Source: Flavobacteriaceae bacterium (GTDB lineage Bacteria > Bacteroidota > Bacteroidia > Flavobacteriales > Flavobacteriaceae). From it: 24,736 nucleotides of DNA. The notes beneath the pieces were generated by a model. That model was not told where the DNA came from, ran no database searches, and saw nothing but the letters and a program-made list of their open reading frames with translations. Location of the stretch: NCBI GenBank assembly GCA_947443815.1, contig CANEXR010000008.1:1-24736 (forward strand), read 5' to 3'. Shown here one piece after another: positions 23,046 to 24,736 of the stretch. Both the position numbers and the translations under genes were made by a program. Each line of letters starts with the position of its first letter. The first letter of the stretch is position 1.

Positions 23046-24736
23046 ATGAAAAATTATGTTATAGGATTAGATTACGGAACAGATTCTGTTCGAGCAATGT
23101 TAATAGATACGGAAAATGGACAAGAATTAGCATCAAATGTTTGTCAATACAAGCGTTGGGCCACCAAAGAATATTGTAACGCCGCTATCAATCAATTCCG
23201 TCAGCATCCATTAGACCATATCGAAGGACTCGAAAGCACCATAAAATATGTAGTTGAAAATAGCAAAGTAGATCCTTCATTGATACGAAGCATTTGTGTT
23301 GACACCACGGGATCTTCTCCTGTTCCTGTTACCGAAGATGGAACACCATTAGCTTTAACCAAAGGTTTTGAGCACAATCCAAATGCCATGATGATTCTTT
23401 GGAAAGACCATACTGCTATTAACGAAGCCAACGAAATCAATGAACTTTCAGCCAATTGGGGTGGAGAAAATTTTACCAAATATGTAGGTGGAATTTATTC
23501 ATCAGAATGGTTTTGGGCAAAAATTTTACACATAACCCGACAAGACGAAGCCGTAAAAAATGCCGCTTACACTTGGATGGAACATTGTGATTTGATGACC
23601 TATTTGTTGATTGACAATAAAGATTTAAAATCATTCAAAAGAAGCCGTTGTGCTGCAGGACATAAAGCCATGTGGCACGCAGATTGGAACGGATTGCCGC
23701 CTGAAGAATTCCTAGGGCAATTGCACCCTTATCTGGCTGCACTTCGTGGAAAATTATACGATGAAACCTATACTTCTGACCTTGTAGCAGGAAAATTAAG
23801 CTCAGAATGGGCCACCCGTTTAGGGCTTACAACCGATACTATAATTGCTGTTGGAACTTTTGATGCACATTCTGGTGCAGTAGGAGCTAAAATTGAAGAA
23901 AATACATTGGTTCGCGTAATGGGAACCTCAACCTGTGATATCATTATAGACTCCAAAGAAGCTATTGGAACAAAAACCGTTCGTGGTATCTGCGGACAAG
24001 TAGATGGTTCTGTAATTCCTGGTTTTATTGGTTTAGAAGCTGGACAATCTGCTTTTGGTGATTTATTGGCTTGGTACAAAGAGTTACTCTTATGGCCAAC
24101 CGATCATTTATTAGCCACTTCTACCCTCTTGACAGACGAACAAAAAGTACAATTAAAATCGGAAATCAGTGATAATTTAATCATCCAATTAACCGCCGAA
24201 GCAGAAAAAATTCCATTATCCGAAAGTGTTCCAATTGCCTTAGACTGGATTAACGGAAGACGAACTCCCGATGCCAATCAGGAAATAAAAAGTGCCATAT
24301 CAAATTTATCTTTAGGTACAAAAGCACCTCATTTATTCAAATCATTGGTGAATGCTATCTGTTTTGGATCTAAAAAAATTGTTGATCGTTTTGAAGAAGA
24401 AGGCGTGAAAATCGACAGCGTTATTGGAATTGGTGGCGTGGCGAGAAAATCACCATATATCATGCAAACCTTAGCGAATGTATTGAATAAACCTATCAAA
24501 ATCGCTGCTTCAGACCAAACACCCGCTTTGGGAGCAGCCATTTATGCAGCCGTTGCAGCCGGAATTTATCCAACTGTAATTGAAGCTAGTCAAAAAATGG
24601 GAAGCGATTTTGATGGCGAATATTTTCCACAATTAGACAAAGTAGCGGCTTACAATAAACTACTGTTGGCCTACGAACAATTGAGTCATTTTGCAGATCC
24701 ATCCTTAAAAAAAGTACAACATGAGCAGTATGTATA
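23046..24736 (+). CDS. araB: L-ribulokinase (3' end at or just beyond the window edge)
   Basis: 563 codons are present without a stop. The protein is an FGGY-family sugar kinase that phosphorylates L-ribulose to L-ribulose 5-phosphate, the step between arabinose isomerase and the 4-epimerase. AraB-type landmarks are IGLDYGTDSVRAMLID at residues 6-21, CVDTTGSSPVPV, ILWKDHTA (Trp119), GGIYSSEWFWAKILHI, VGTFDAHSGAVGA, VMGTSTCDI, GLEAGQSAFGD and the ATP-site GIGGVARKSPYIMQTLANVL near residue 460. These separate it from xylulokinases. The length already equals a full ribulokinase, and the frame reads TA at the very edge, so the stop may be the next codon. It has its own operator and promoter, 167 bp after the GH51 gene, and probably leads an ara catabolic operon that continues to the right. 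Confidence 0.95.
   Translation, partial: MKNYVIGLDYGTDSVRAMLIDTENGQELASNVCQYKRWATKEYCNAAINQFRQHPLDHIEGLESTIKYVVENSKVDPSLIRSICVDTTGSSPVPVTEDGTPLALTKGFEHNPNAMMILWKDHTAINEANEINELSANWGGENFTKYVGGIYSSEWFWAKILHITRQDEAVKNAAYTWMEHCDLMTYLLIDNKDLKSFKRSRCAAGHKAMWHADWNGLPPEEFLGQLHPYLAALRGKLYDETYTSDLVAGKLSSEWATRLGLTTDTIIAVGTFDAHSGAVGAKIEENTLVRVMGTSTCDIIIDSKEAIGTKTVRGICGQVDGSVIPGFIGLEAGQSAFGDLLAWYKELLLWPTDHLLATSTLLTDEQKVQLKSEISDNLIIQLTAEAEKIPLSESVPIALDWINGRRTPDANQEIKSAISNLSLGTKAPHLFKSLVNAICFGSKKIVDRFEEEGVKIDSVIGIGGVARKSPYIMQTLANVLNKPIKIAASDQTPALGAAIYAAVAAGIYPTVIEASQKMGSDFDGEYFPQLDKVAAYNKLLLAYEQLSHFADPSLKKVQHEQYV
24721..24736 (+). CDS. Possible start of araD overlapping araB
   Basis: ATGAGCAGTATGTAT encodes MSSMY in the +1 frame relative to araB. 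Bacteroidota L-ribulose-5-phosphate 4-epimerases often begin with a similar MSSKY. If the next two bases are AA, araB ends with TAA and the overlap is 17 bp. Five codons are too few for certainty. Confidence 0.22.

Noticed and set aside
1..24736. CRISPR array, tRNA or rRNA genes, insertion sequence, phage genes
   Set aside because: No regularly spaced repeats, tRNA-like cloverleaf, rRNA segments, transposase or integrase reading frames were seen; the gene content is fully explained by a polysaccharide utilisation locus.

Overview
The window looks like a chromosomal stretch from a low-GC Bacteroidota bacterium, most likely a Flavobacterium or close relative. The signs are AT-rich intergenic DNA, a SusC/SusD outer-membrane pair, lipoprotein enzymes, a protein with a type IX secretion (T9SS) C-terminal sorting domain, and promoters of the Bacteroidota type (TTG/TTTG, then TAnnTTTG). 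It is a polysaccharide utilisation locus for pectic side chains: mainly arabinan, with a galactan module at the left edge.

Left edge (1-2361, minus then plus strand): a galactan module. A truncated GH53 endo-beta-1,4-galactanase lipoprotein follows a galactose mutarotase (galM). A GntR-type regulator with a sugar-binding effector domain is divergent from them and has a direct-repeat candidate operator beside it. Next (2906-5702, plus) come transketolase and a short transaldolase, which take pentose phosphates into central metabolism. On the minus strand follow a T9SS-secreted repeat protein of unknown function (5821-7089) and a Nudix-related transcription factor (7321-8010) of the NrtR-type AraR group.

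Core (8658-22878, plus): SusC-like TonB-dependent transporter, SusD-like lipoprotein, GH51 arabinofuranosidase, GH43 endo-arabinanase lipoprotein with a Pro-Thr linker, GH43 lipoprotein, secreted GH43 endo-arabinanase, GH127 beta-L-arabinofuranosidase and a second GH51 with an N-terminal carbohydrate-binding-like domain. Right edge (23046-end): L-ribulokinase (araB), open at the window boundary, with a possible araD start overlapping its end. Expected flow: surface cleavage of arabinan, SusCD import of oligosaccharides, debranching to L-arabinose, then kinase and pentose phosphate steps.

The most informative non-coding signal is a 19-bp palindrome, AAGTGT-N7-ACACTT (first arm often AAATGT). 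I find six copies, all in non-coding DNA. They lie before transketolase, before the T9SS protein, before the regulator gene itself, twice before susC and once before araB. I read these as operators of the Nudix-family AraR, so transporter, enzymes, kinase, pentose-phosphate enzymes and the unknown surface protein would form one arabinose regulon. Other unexplained structures are a paired AAACGTTT site of LacI-operator type far upstream of susC, a widely spaced 13-bp inverted repeat upstream of transketolase, an intercistronic hairpin after susD, and a REP-like double hairpin before the last GH51. No tRNA, rRNA, CRISPR array or insertion sequence was seen.
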